DNA of 64,000 nt, from NCBI RefSeq assembly GCF_019219825.1, contig NZ_JAHUXH010000005.1, positions 186,001 through 250,000 of the forward strand, given 5' to 3'. Position 1 is the first letter of the stretch, and every line of letters begins with the position of its first letter. This DNA comes from Streptomyces sp. TRM70350 (GTDB taxonomy: Bacteria > Actinomycetota > Actinomycetes > Streptomycetales > Streptomycetaceae). Below are positions 24,151 to 32,470 of the stretch, piece by piece. A model generated the notes under the pieces. That model was not told the origin of the DNA, ran no database searches, and saw nothing but the letters and a program-made list of their open reading frames with translations. The position numbers and the translations under genes are program-made.

Positions 24151-24198
24151 GTCGTTCGGCACCGGTCCCTCCCCACGTGGAGACCGGTGCCGAACGAC
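24151..24198. terminator. Perfect 17-bp hairpin
   Basis: Arms 24151-24167 and 24182-24198 are perfectly complementary with a 14-base loop. It lies 180 bases upstream of the WD40 gene start, so it could be part of its leader or a factor-binding dyad. A bidirectional terminator is the default reading, but neither flanking gene ends here. Confidence 0.6.
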
Positions 24199-24374
24199 GC
24201 GCGCAGGGGGACTCGGGCTCACCGGTCGAGACCGATGCGCCCGTCCGGGTCGCGATCCTGCCATCCGGTGCTCGTGACGAGGAGGTTCCGGCGTTCGAAC
24301 GACCGCTAATCCGCAGGTCAGACGTATAAAGTGGGTTTTCCGGTCCGGATGTCCAGGTGCGGCGGAAGTAAGGG

Positions 24375-27300
24375 GTGGAGACCTTGGGTTCGGACTCAGG
24401 GGCACGCACGGCCTTCGCGGAACGCCTCGCACTGCTGTACAAGGAGGCCGGCAACCCTCCCCTCAAGAGCGTGTCCGAGGCCGTCGTACGACTGAGGCGG
24501 GTGGACGAACGGGGGCGTCCCGTACGGGTCTCCGCGCAGCGGATCAGCGACTGGCGCCGCGCCAAGAACGTACCGGCTCACTTCACCGCGCTCGCGGCCG
24601 TGCTGCACGTCCTCATCCCCCAGGCCCGGCGGGCCCGGCCCGTGCCGGTGTCCGCCGGGCTGTACGACATGGGCCAGTGGCAGCGTCTGTGGGAGCGTGC
24701 GGTCGCCGATCCGATCGGCGACCGGGCGGCGGACCCGGAAGAGGAGGAACGGCCTCCGGCCGAGGGCGGCCCGGCCGTTCCGGGCGGGGTGTGCCCGTAT
24801 CGGGGGCTGTCCTCCTATCGCCGGCAGGACGCGCGGTGGTTCTTCGGGCGGGAGCGCAGTACGGACGCCCTGGTCGCCCAACTGCGGGCGGCGGAGCGGA
24901 CGGGCGGGCTGGTCATGCTCGTCGGGGCCTCCGGGGCGGGGAAGTCCTCGCTGCTGAACGCCGGTCTGGTGCCCGCCCTGCGCGGCGCTCAGGGCCGGGA
25001 GGTGGTGCAACTGGTGCCGGGGGCCGACCCACTGGCGGAGCTGACCCGCCGTATCCCCGAACTGGCGCCGGTCGTCACGGAGGTGGAGCCCGGCACCCCC
25101 GAGTTCGCGGACGCCGTACGGGAGGCCGTCAGGGCGTGGGCGCGGGGCGGGAGGCGGCCGGTCGTCATCGTCGACCAGTTCGAGGAGGCCTTCACCCTCT
25201 GCGCCGACGAGGCCGACCGGCGTACGTTCATCCAGCTGCTGCACGCCGCGGCCTCCCCCGCCGGTCCCGACGCACCGGCCCCCCTGCTCGTCGTCCTCGG
25301 GATCCGCGCCGACTTCTACGAGCAGTGCCTGGGATATCCGGAGCTGGCCGACGCCCTGCAGCACCGGCACATGGTGCTCGGGCCGCTCACCACCGCGGAG
25401 CTGCGCGAGGCGGTGACCGGCCCCGCCAAGGCCGTGGGGCTGGAGCTGGAACCGGGGCTGGCGGAGCTGATCGTCCGGGAGGTGAGCTCCGACGGACCGC
25501 GCGGGGCGCACGACGCGGGCGTGCTGCCGCTGCTGTCGCACGCCCTGCTCGCCACCTGGCAGCGGCGCAAGGGGGGCAGGCTGACGCTGGCCGGGTACCG
25601 CGCGGCGGGCGGCATCCAGGGGGCGGTGGCGGCGACCGCCGAACGGGCCTGGTCCAGGCTGGACCCGGCGGCGCGGACGGCCGCGCGGCTGCTGCTGCTC
25701 CGGCTGGTCCGGCTGGGCGAGGACACCCAGGCGACCCGGCGCCGGGGCACGCGGCGGCAGCTGGCGCAGGAGTCGGCGGACCCGGGCAAGACGGAGGAGT
25801 CCCTCGAAGAGCTGGTGCGCGCCCGGCTGGTGACGCTCGACGCGGAGACCGTGGAGATCACCCACGAGGCGCTGCTGCACGCCTGGCCCCGGCTGCGCGA
25901 CTGGATCGACGAGGACCGCGGCGGCAACCTGCTGCGCCAGCGGCTGGAGGAGGACAGCCGGGCCTGGGAGGCGACGGGCCGCGACACGTCCCTGCTGTAC
26001 CGGGGTTCCCGGCTGGAACAGGCGCACACCTGGGCGCGGTCCGCCGGTGACACCTTCCTGACCCGCAGCGCGGCCGACTTCCTGGCCGCCTCGGTCCGGC
26101 TGCGCCGGCGCACGGTGTGGATCAGCCGGAGCGCGGTGGCGGCACTGGTCGTGCTGGCGGTGCTGGCGGCCGGGTCGGCGGTGGTCGCCTGGCAGCAGCG
26201 GGACGACGCGGTGTTCGAGCAGGTGCTCGCCGAGGCGGACCGCGTCCAGTACTCGGACCCGTCGCTGTCCGCCCAGCTCGACCTGGTCGCCCACCGCCTG
26301 CGTCCCGACGACGAGGGCACGAACAACCGGCTGGTGTCGATCGTCAACGCCCCGCTGGCCACCCCGCTGCTCGGCCACACCGGCGCCGTCTACCTCACGA
26401 CGTTCAGCCCGGACGGGGATCTCCTGGCCACCGCCAGCTACGACCGCACGGTCCGCCTGTGGGACGTGGCGGACCCGCGGCGCCCCAAGCCCCTCGGCAA
26501 GCCCCTCACCGCACACACCAGCTGGGTGAGCACCGCCGTCTTCAGCCCGGACGGCACGACCCTCGCCAGCGCCTCGGACGACGGCACGGTCCGGCTGTGG
26601 GACGTCCGGGACCCCCGTCACCCCCGCCCGCTCGGCGCGCCGCTGACCGGCGGTGACGGCACGATCTACCTGCTGGTCTTCAGCCCGGACGGCCGTACGC
26701 TCGCCGCCGCCACCGAGGACCGTGTGGTACGGCTGTGGAACGTGGCCGACCCGGCCCGGCCGACCCGGCTCGGCGCGCTCACCGGCCACACCGCCGCCGT
26801 ACGCTCGGTCGCCTTCAGCCCCGACGGGCGGACCCTGGCGTCGGGCGGCGACGACTCCACGGTCCGGCTGTGGGACATGGGCGACCCGCGTCACCCCGAG
26901 CCCCTCGGCGGCCCGCTGAGCGGCCACCGGGCCCTGATCCACTCCGTCGCCTTCAGCCCCGACGGCCGCACCCTCGCCAGCGGCAGCGCCGACGACACCG
27001 TCCAGCTCTGGGACGTGACCGACGTACGGGAGCCGGACCCGCTCGGCCGGCCGCTCACCGGGCACACCGGGCCCGTCTGGTCGGTGGCCTTCAGCCCCAA
27101 CGGCAAGCTGCTCGCCGTCGCCAGCGCGGACAGCACGGCGAGCCTGTGGAACGTCAGCAACCCGGCGTTCCCGTCCCAGGTCGGCGAGCCGCTCGCGGGC
27201 AGCAGTGGCGAGATGTACGCCCTCGGCTTCAGCCCCGACGGCCGTACGCTGGCCACCGGCACCGGCGACAACAAGGTCCGGCTGTGGTCGTTACCGACGT

Positions 27301-28340
27301 CGGACATGGTCGGCCGGATCGGGGCGTTCCGCCCGGACGGGCGGGTGCTCGCCACGGCCGCGCGCGACCAGCGGATCCGGTTGTGGGACGTCCGGGTGCC
27401 CAGGCGGCCGCTGCTGCTGAGCAGGCCGTTCCTGCCCGCCGAAGGTGACGTCCGTGCGGTGGTGTTCTCACCCGACGGGCGCACCCTCGCGGTGCTGACC
27501 GGCAGCCGCGCGGTGCAGCTGTGGAACGTCACCGATCTGTCCCGGCCGGTCGCCTACGGCCCGCCCATGGAACTGCGCACCCGCTACGCCGGCCCCGACG
27601 CGCTGGCGTACAGCCCGGACGGGCACACCCTGGCCACCGCCTACGACGACCGCACGATCCAGCTGTGGAACGTCGACGACCCGTCGCGCCCCCGCCGACT
27701 GGGCGCACCACTCACCGGCCACACCGGCTATGTCCTCGCCCTGGTCTTCAGTCCCGACGGCCGCACCCTGGCCAGCGGCAGCGCCGACACCACGATCCGC
27801 CTGTGGAACGTGTCCGACCCGCGTCACGCCACCCGGCTCGGCGCCCCGCTCCGCGGCCACCGCGGCCCCGTCAACGCGCTCGCCTACAGCCCCGAGGGCC
27901 ACACCCTCGCCAGCGGCAGCGACGACAACACGGTCGGGCTCTGGGGGGTCGCCGACCCGCTCAAGGCGTCCCGGCTCGGCCCCCACCTCACCGGCCACAC
28001 CGAGGCGGTCGTGTCCCTGACGTTCCGCCGGGACGGTCACACGCTGGCCAGCGGCGGCAACGACGACACGGTCCGCCTCTGGGACGTCAGCCGTCCGTCC
28101 ACCGCCGAGCCCATCGGGCAGTCGCTCAGCCCCAACGCCAAGACCGGCAACTTCCTCTCCTTCAGCCCCAACAGCCGCCTGCTCGGGGTGTCGAGCGGCG
28201 CCGGGACGGTACGGCTGTGGGACCTGAACGTCGACGAGGCGGTGCGCCATATCTGTTCGACCACCCGGGGTGTGCTGACGCCGGAGAAATGGCACGAGTA
28301 TCTGCCGCGGTTGTCCTACGAGCCGCCCTGTCGAGAGTGA
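24375..28340 (+). CDS. Membrane-anchored nSTAND ATPase with WD40 repeats
   Basis: A 1321-residue protein from GTG 24375. Residues 1-100 look like a helix-turn-helix-type domain (SVSEAVVRLRRVDERGRPVR, SAQRISDWRRAKNVP). The STAND NTPase follows: PYRGLSSYRRQDARWFFGRE, Walker A GASGAGKSSLLNAG at about 184-197, Walker B PVVIVDQFEEAF near 254-265. One membrane helix lies near 580-602. From about residue 662 to the end there are about fourteen WD40 blades, each with an FSPDGRTLA...D.TVRLWDV pattern; one blade near residue 970 is short. The topology suggests a cytoplasmic switch coupled to an external propeller sensor. Proteins of this design are common in Streptomyces; ligands are unknown. Confidence 0.85.
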   Translation: METLGSDSGARTAFAERLALLYKEAGNPPLKSVSEAVVRLRRVDERGRPVRVSAQRISDWRRAKNVPAHFTALAAVLHVLIPQARRARPVPVSAGLYDMGQWQRLWERAVADPIGDRAADPEEEERPPAEGGPAVPGGVCPYRGLSSYRRQDARWFFGRERSTDALVAQLRAAERTGGLVMLVGASGAGKSSLLNAGLVPALRGAQGREVVQLVPGADPLAELTRRIPELAPVVTEVEPGTPEFADAVREAVRAWARGGRRPVVIVDQFEEAFTLCADEADRRTFIQLLHAAASPAGPDAPAPLLVVLGIRADFYEQCLGYPELADALQHRHMVLGPLTTAELREAVTGPAKAVGLELEPGLAELIVREVSSDGPRGAHDAGVLPLLSHALLATWQRRKGGRLTLAGYRAAGGIQGAVAATAERAWSRLDPAARTAARLLLLRLVRLGEDTQATRRRGTRRQLAQESADPGKTEESLEELVRARLVTLDAETVEITHEALLHAWPRLRDWIDEDRGGNLLRQRLEEDSRAWEATGRDTSLLYRGSRLEQAHTWARSAGDTFLTRSAADFLAASVRLRRRTVWISRSAVAALVVLAVLAAGSAVVAWQQRDDAVFEQVLAEADRVQYSDPSLSAQLDLVAHRLRPDDEGTNNRLVSIVNAPLATPLLGHTGAVYLTTFSPDGDLLATASYDRTVRLWDVADPRRPKPLGKPLTAHTSWVSTAVFSPDGTTLASASDDGTVRLWDVRDPRHPRPLGAPLTGGDGTIYLLVFSPDGRTLAAATEDRVVRLWNVADPARPTRLGALTGHTAAVRSVAFSPDGRTLASGGDDSTVRLWDMGDPRHPEPLGGPLSGHRALIHSVAFSPDGRTLASGSADDTVQLWDVTDVREPDPLGRPLTGHTGPVWSVAFSPNGKLLAVASADSTASLWNVSNPAFPSQVGEPLAGSSGEMYALGFSPDGRTLATGTGDNKVRLWSLPTSDMVGRIGAFRPDGRVLATAARDQRIRLWDVRVPRRPLLLSRPFLPAEGDVRAVVFSPDGRTLAVLTGSRAVQLWNVTDLSRPVAYGPPMELRTRYAGPDALAYSPDGHTLATAYDDRTIQLWNVDDPSRPRRLGAPLTGHTGYVLALVFSPDGRTLASGSADTTIRLWNVSDPRHATRLGAPLRGHRGPVNALAYSPEGHTLASGSDDNTVGLWGVADPLKASRLGPHLTGHTEAVVSLTFRRDGHTLASGGNDDTVRLWDVSRPSTAEPIGQSLSPNAKTGNFLSFSPNSRLLGVSSGAGTVRLWDLNVDEAVRHICSTTRGVLTPEKWHEYLPRLSYEPPCRE

Positions 28341-28415
28341 TCCGCGTCACAGCACCCTGACGCACCTCATCAGTCGGGTCCCGCGCCGCCATCCACCTTG
28401 TTAGGCTTGGCCACA

Positions 28416-28460
28416 GCCCGATCGCTGGTGCATCCCCCGTCGCCAGCGATCGGGCCTTTT
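28416..28460 (+). terminator. Rho-independent terminator
   Basis: Perfect 13-bp arms 28416-28428 and 28443-28455, a 14-base loop, and a TTTT run immediately after. It lies 76 bases after the WD40 gene and is its probable terminator. Confidence 0.82.
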
Positions 28461-28626
28461 GCGTTCACCGGCACCCCCGATGAAAGGGCGAGACATTCTT
28501 CGACGGGCGACACGGGTGGACGTATTGCGGTGCGATCGCGCTCCCATTTGACAAAGTCTCCCTCTCTATTTCCCCGCAGCCGAGCCCGGTCGGCAAGACC
28601 TCTTTAGGAGTCGTAGGCTGACTCAT

Positions 28627-29415
28627 ATGCCGAAGGCGTACGAAGTGATCGCGGACGACATTCGCCGATCCATCCGCGAGGGCGAACGCGGGCCCGGCGA
28701 CCGGCTGCCGCCCGAGACGGAGCTGGCCCGGCGGTACCGGCGCAGTGTGCCGACGGTCCAGAACGCGCTGCGGCTGCTGAGCGAGGAGGGCCTGATCCAC
28801 AAACGGCACGGCCTCGGCACCTTCGTCCGCCGCCCCCGCGTGCTCGCCGTCCGCGACAGCGGACGGCACCAGTGGGAGAAGGACCGCGCCCGCCGGCCGT
28901 TGTCCGAGCGGGCCGCGACCGGGGCGACGGAACACGACACCGGCCTCGAACTCCAGGACCTGGTCTTCCACGCGCGATACCGCGAGATCAGGGCGCCCAG
29001 GGAGCTGGCGGAGGCGTTCGGCGTCCCCGAGGGCACGGTCCTGCTGGAGCGCGGGTACCGGACCAGGTGCGCGACGGAGACCGCCCCCTTCAGCCTCGTG
29101 ACGTCCTGCCTGGTCCGCGACATGATCGCCGCGAACCCCGCCCTCCTGGACGAGGCCAACGAGCCCTGGCCCGGCGGCACCCAGCACCAGCTCCACACCG
29201 TCGGCATCGAGGTGGACCGCATCGAGGAACGCCTCACCGCCCGCCCGCCGGCCCCGGAGGAGGCCGCGGAACTGGAGCTTCCGCCGGGCACCTCGGTGAT
29301 CCTGCTGCACAAGACGTCGTACGACGTCGACGGCCGCGTGGTGGACGTCACCGACGTCACACTGCCGGGCGACCGCACCGAACTGGTCTTCACCACATGC
29401 CTGGAAAGGTGGTGA
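28627..29415 (+). CDS. GntR family regulator with UTRA domain
   Basis: A 262-residue protein from ATG 28627. N-terminal winged helix: YEVIADDIRRSIREGERGPG, DRLPPETELARRYRRSVPTV, then EEGLIHKRHGLGTFVRRP. The UTRA effector domain covers about residues 90-255, with RELAEAFGVPEGTVLLERGY and RLTARPPAPEEAAELELPPG then TSVILLHKTSYDVDGRVVD. HutC-subfamily proteins usually repress nearby genes until a small metabolite binds the UTRA domain. The next gene overlaps its stop, so it may regulate its own operon. An AT-rich segment near 28540-28580 is the likely promoter. Confidence 0.9.
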   Translation: MPKAYEVIADDIRRSIREGERGPGDRLPPETELARRYRRSVPTVQNALRLLSEEGLIHKRHGLGTFVRRPRVLAVRDSGRHQWEKDRARRPLSERAATGATEHDTGLELQDLVFHARYREIRAPRELAEAFGVPEGTVLLERGYRTRCATETAPFSLVTSCLVRDMIAANPALLDEANEPWPGGTQHQLHTVGIEVDRIEERLTARPPAPEEAAELELPPGTSVILLHKTSYDVDGRVVDVTDVTLPGDRTELVFTTCLERW

Positions 29416-30188
29416 GCGCTGCCGTGACCCGGCACGTCACCGTCGTCACCGCCGTGCACCCGCCGTCGGCCCGCTTTCTGCCCGACGCCTACACGTCGCT
29501 GCGCGAGCAGCGGCTTCCCCAGGGCTGGGAGTGGCGGTGGGTGATCCAGGAGGACGGGGAGTCGGAGGACGTCCGCCCGTATGTGCCCGACGACGTGCGG
29601 GTGACGTTCCGTCAGGGTCGGCGCGGGGGGCCGGGGGTGGCGCGTACGATCGCGCTGGCGCACGCGGAGGGCGAGTACCTGAAGGTCCTGGACGCCGACG
29701 ACCAGCTGACACCGGGTGTGCTGGCCCGCGATCTGGCGGTGCTGACGGCCGAGCCGGGCGTGGGGTGGGTGACGTCCCGGGTGCTGGATCTGCTGCCGGA
29801 CGGCTCGACGGCCGGTTTCCCGGGCGATCCGCAGGACGGGCCGATCGAGCGGGGCGCGGTGCTCGACCATTGGAAGGCGAACGGCTTCCGCGCCCAGGTC
29901 CACCCGGCCTCGCTCTGCGTACGACGCGATCTGCTGGTGGCGCTCGGCGGCTGGATGGCGCTGCCCGCGTCCGAGGACACGGGGCTGCTGCTGGCGCTGA
30001 ACTCCGTGAGCCGGGGCTGGTTCTCGGCGGAGGTGGGGCTCCTTTACCGCAAGTGGGAGGGCCAGGTGACGGGCCAGGCCTCACACGTCGATCCCGGCGA
30101 GCGGGAGGCACGGACGGCGGTGGTGGAGGCGCGGGCGCGGGCGCTGGCGGAGTTGGGCTGGCGGTATCCGGCGGGTGGGGACTCGTAG
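29412..30188 (+). CDS. Glycosyltransferase family 2 protein, coupled to GntR
   Basis: A 258-residue soluble protein. GTG 29412 overlaps the GntR stop as GTGA and has GGAAAGG upstream; an in-frame ATG at 29397 is possible. The GT-A fold is visible: VTVVTAVHPPSARFLPDAYT, WVIQEDGESED in place of the DDGS motif, ARTIALAHAEGEYLKVLDAD with DDQL as the DXD region, and HPASLCVRRDLLVALGGWMA before a SEDTGLLLALN acidic motif that likely holds the catalytic base. No membrane helices. Sugar donor and acceptor are unknown. Confidence 0.8.
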   Translation: MSAAVTRHVTVVTAVHPPSARFLPDAYTSLREQRLPQGWEWRWVIQEDGESEDVRPYVPDDVRVTFRQGRRGGPGVARTIALAHAEGEYLKVLDADDQLTPGVLARDLAVLTAEPGVGWVTSRVLDLLPDGSTAGFPGDPQDGPIERGAVLDHWKANGFRAQVHPASLCVRRDLLVALGGWMALPASEDTGLLLALNSVSRGWFSAEVGLLYRKWEGQVTGQASHVDPGEREARTAVVEARARALAELGWRYPAGGDS

Positions 30189-30231
30189 GCCCTGTCGTGT
30201 GGATCAGGTCGGCTGAGAGAGGCTGCGCCCT

Positions 30232-30585
30232 TCACTGCGCCCCGCCGATGTCCTGGGCGAAGGTGATGACGTTCCCGGCCGGGTCGGTGACGGCGGCGAC
30301 GCGGAAGCCGCCGGGGGTGTCCTGGACGACCCCCAGGTCCAGCCCTCGGTCCGCGGCGAGCCGGACCTCGGCGGCGACGTCGTCGACGGCCAGCGTCACC
30401 ATGGCGGCGCCCGCGCGGTGGGGTTCGCGCAGCAGCTGGATCGCGCCGCCTCGGATGACCTCCCATTCCGCCAGGCCCTCCATGGGGTCGCGGTCGGCCG
30501 GGCGGCCCCAGAGGCGTTCGTACCAGGTGCGTGCCGCCTCGAAGTCGGCGACGGGCATGACGGCGTAGACGGTGTTGATGGCCAC
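30232..30585 (-). CDS. VOC family (glyoxalase-like) protein
   Basis: About 117 residues. GTG 30585 is preferred because AAAGGGG lies at the right distance; ATG 30603 is six codons further up. The betaalphabetabetabeta modules are visible: AINTVYAVMPVADFEAARTW with YERLWGRPADRDPM, EWEVIRGGAIQLLREP, then MVTLAVDDVAAEVRLAADRG and FRVAAVTDPAGNVITFAQDI. The final DPAGN..TF is the usual VOC signature containing a metal or ligand residue. Members may be dioxygenases, isomerases or resistance proteins; none can be chosen here. It converges on the glycosyltransferase gene. Confidence 0.82.
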   Translation of the reverse strand: MAINTVYAVMPVADFEAARTWYERLWGRPADRDPMEGLAEWEVIRGGAIQLLREPHRAGAAMVTLAVDDVAAEVRLAADRGLDLGVVQDTPGGFRVAAVTDPAGNVITFAQDIGGAQ

Positions 30586-30647
30586 GATGGGAACCCCTTT
30601 CATCCGCTTTCGCACCTTACTGAGTGCTCGTCGGATGTCCTCGGAGG

Positions 30648-31580
30648 TCAGGGGAGCGCCTCGGCGTCCGTGCGCGAAAAGACCAGGTCGCTCTCCCCGA
30701 CGACCGGCCCCCGCCACCGCAGGGGCACCCGGCGGGGACCGCTGAGCGCGGGCGGATAGCTCGCGGGGGCGTAGTCGTTGACCAGCCGGTAGACGTGAAA
30801 GCCCGCCCCGGACATGGTCGCCAGCAACTCCTCCACACGGTCGCCGAGTGTGGCCATGCGCTCGGGCGTCACCTCCACGGTGATCTCGGCATCGGGCCGC
30901 AACCGGCCCAGCACGGGCGCGAGCCCCCGCACGGCGCTCCCCTCCGCCCCCTCCACGTCTATCTTGATCACCCGGGCGTTCTCCATCTCGCCCGGCTCCA
31001 GCAGGTCGGGGAGCGGAGCCGCCTCGACCTCGAAGACGGCCTCGGCCGGGCCGTCGTAGGGGACGATGCTGTTCGCGCCCATGTTGCGCGAACTGGCGAG
31101 CGTGAAGGTGAGCCTTCCGCGGCTGTCGGACACGGCGGCGTGGACGGCTCGGACGGTGCGGCAGCCGTTGAGCCGGGCGTGCCGCTCCAGCCGCCGGTGC
31201 AGGTCGGGGGACGCCTCGACGGCCACGACCCGGCCCGCGTCCCCGACGAGTTGCGAGGCCAGGACGCTGAAGACGCCGATGTTGGCGCCGACGTCGACGA
31301 AGCCGTCACCGGGCCTGAGGCGGCTGGAGAGCCAGCCGGTCAGATGGGGCTCCCAGACGCCGAAGAGGTAGAGGTAGCGCTGGATCAGGTCCTGGGTGTC
31401 GACCGCGAAACGGGCGCCCGACCGGGTCTCGACGACCCGCCTGCGGGGGTGGTCCCGCAGGTACGGGTTGAGCAGGCGCGCGGCGAGGGCCGCCTTGCCG
31501 AGGCTGCCGGGGGCGTGCCGTACGTACCGGCTGCCGAGGGTGACCAGGGCTTCCGTGGCCGCTGTGCGGGGATGCCTCAC
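30648..31580 (-). CDS. FkbM family methyltransferase
   Basis: A 310-residue cytoplasmic protein. The SAM-binding motif I is FVDVGANIGVFSVLASQLVG near residue 94. VVAVEASPDLHRRLERHARL follows with the acidic end of beta 2, then AVHAAVSDSRGRLTF and VIKIDVEGAEGSAVRGLAPV, the FkbM hallmark. The N-terminal 90 residues and C-terminal 60 residues flank the Rossmann core. The family makes O-methyl groups on sugars or natural products; the substrate is unknown. A ferredoxin gene lies 18 bases upstream in the same direction. Confidence 0.88.
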   Translation of the reverse strand: MRHPRTAATEALVTLGSRYVRHAPGSLGKAALAARLLNPYLRDHPRRRVVETRSGARFAVDTQDLIQRYLYLFGVWEPHLTGWLSSRLRPGDGFVDVGANIGVFSVLASQLVGDAGRVVAVEASPDLHRRLERHARLNGCRTVRAVHAAVSDSRGRLTFTLASSRNMGANSIVPYDGPAEAVFEVEAAPLPDLLEPGEMENARVIKIDVEGAEGSAVRGLAPVLGRLRPDAEITVEVTPERMATLGDRVEELLATMSGAGFHVYRLVNDYAPASYPPALSGPRRVPLRWRGPVVGESDLVFSRTDAEALP

Positions 31581-31598
31581 CGGTCCGCGCGCCCGGCG

Positions 31599-31787
31599 TC
31601 ATTCGGCGACCGTGATGGCCTGGGACGGGCACCCCTCGACCGCTTCCCGGACCTGGGGGTCGTCTGCGGCATCCTCCCGTCCCGGCCTGACCGCGCCGAA
31701 TCCGTCCACCACCGTGAAGACGGACGGAACCCGGTACGCGCAGTCGCCGGAGCCGTAGCAGCGCTCGGGGTCAACGGAGAGCTTCAT
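31599..31787 (-). CDS. 3Fe-4S/4Fe-4S ferredoxin of the P450-partner type
   Basis: A 62-residue protein from ATG 31787 with GGAGTGGGG directly upstream. It has the CYGSGDCAYRVPSVFTV cluster motif, where the second cysteine position of a full CxxCxxC is Gly/Ser, and a distal CPSQAI cysteine. This spacing is that of small soluble ferredoxins that pass electrons to cytochrome P450 enzymes. No P450 or reductase gene is in this neighbourhood. It lies just ahead of the FkbM methyltransferase and may be co-transcribed with it. Confidence 0.88.
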   Translation of the reverse strand: MKLSVDPERCYGSGDCAYRVPSVFTVVDGFGAVRPGREDAADDPQVREAVEGCPSQAITVAE

Positions 31788-31871
31788 CCCCACTCCAGTC
31801 GCCTTGAGCCCGTGGGACAACGGGCCGATCGGAACCGAGACCTACGTCCCTTTCCCTGCCCGTCGGGCGCT

Positions 31872-32360
31872 TCACCCAACCGGTGGCGCTTCCCCGGCGG
31901 CGCGTGTGAGCCAGTGGGCGACCCTGCGGACGGTGGTCTCGTCGAGCTGGTCGACGACCGCCTCGACGGCCGCCTGGTCGTCCGGGGCGAGGTCGTACAG
32001 CCCGGCACGGTTCAGCGCGGCGACGAGCACCTGGTGGCGGCGGTCGGTCATGCGTTCGGCGAGCTTGGTGGGCTGGGCGGGGGCGCCGGTGGGTGGCTCG
32101 GGTGCGGTGGCGGGGGCGGCCCCAACAGCGGCGGCGCCATCCATCCGCTGCCAACCGCCGTCCTTCGGCCCCCACAGCGTCACGGCCGGATCCTCGCCGC
32201 GGGCCCGCAGGGTCTGGGTCATCTCACCGAGGGCGTACAGCACGGGCACCCGGTACGACGACTCCGCGCCGACCCGCCAGGACGCGGAGGACGGCTCGTA
32301 GAACATCGCGACCCAGCGTGGCGTGCCGGGCGGCTGCGGGCTCTGGGGACGTGACGGCAC
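31872..32360 (-). CDS. Hypothetical two-part soluble protein
   Basis: A 162-residue protein from ATG 32360. The N-terminal half (RWVAMFYEPSSASWRVGAES and ALGEMTQTLRARGEDPAVTL followed by WGPKDGGWQRM) looks like a small alpha/beta domain. A Pro/Ala linker at about residues 75-95 leads to a helical C-terminal domain: AERMTDRRHQVLVAALNRAG, LYDLAPDDQAAVEAVVDQLD, ETTVRRVAHWLTRA. No membrane segment or known motif. A clear operator-like dyad lies 41 bases upstream. I do not recognise the family. Confidence 0.65.
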   Translation of the reverse strand: MPSRPQSPQPPGTPRWVAMFYEPSSASWRVGAESSYRVPVLYALGEMTQTLRARGEDPAVTLWGPKDGGWQRMDGAAAVGAAPATAPEPPTGAPAQPTKLAERMTDRRHQVLVAALNRAGLYDLAPDDQAAVEAVVDQLDETTVRRVAHWLTRAAGEAPPVG

Positions 32361-32400
32361 GGGACATCATCCCTTCGGGAAGCGGCGGGCCGGACGACGG

Positions 32401-32421
32401 TATCTGACAGTACGTCAGATA
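32401..32421. promoter_or_regulatory. Operator-like dyad, TATCTGAC arms
   Basis: Perfect 8-base inverted arms (32401-32408 and 32414-32421) flank a 5-base spacer containing AGTAC. It lies 41 bases upstream of the start at 32360 and is placed where a repressor could block that gene. The size and symmetry suit a TetR-type dimer, but no such regulator gene is adjacent. Confidence 0.55.
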
Positions 32422-32470
32422 ACCAGGGCAGGCGCCTCAAACATTGAGCCGCCTGCCGTGCAGGGGACGC

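Larger units (their letters stand above)
23858..24374. promoter_or_regulatory. Divergent intergenic region with two hairpins
   Basis: About 520 bases between the yfhO-type gene (reverse) and the WD40 gene (forward). It is lower in GC than the surroundings near 23880-24060 and must hold promoters for both directions. Two strong hairpins, listed separately, lie in its right half. No protein-coding gene is supported. Confidence 0.6.

Noticed and set aside
24396..27065. Reverse-strand ORF of 889 codons antisense to the nSTAND-WD40 gene
   Set aside because: It is a high-GC shadow: repetitive Val/Ala/Gly/Arg-rich sequence with no motif, while the forward frame has clear domains.
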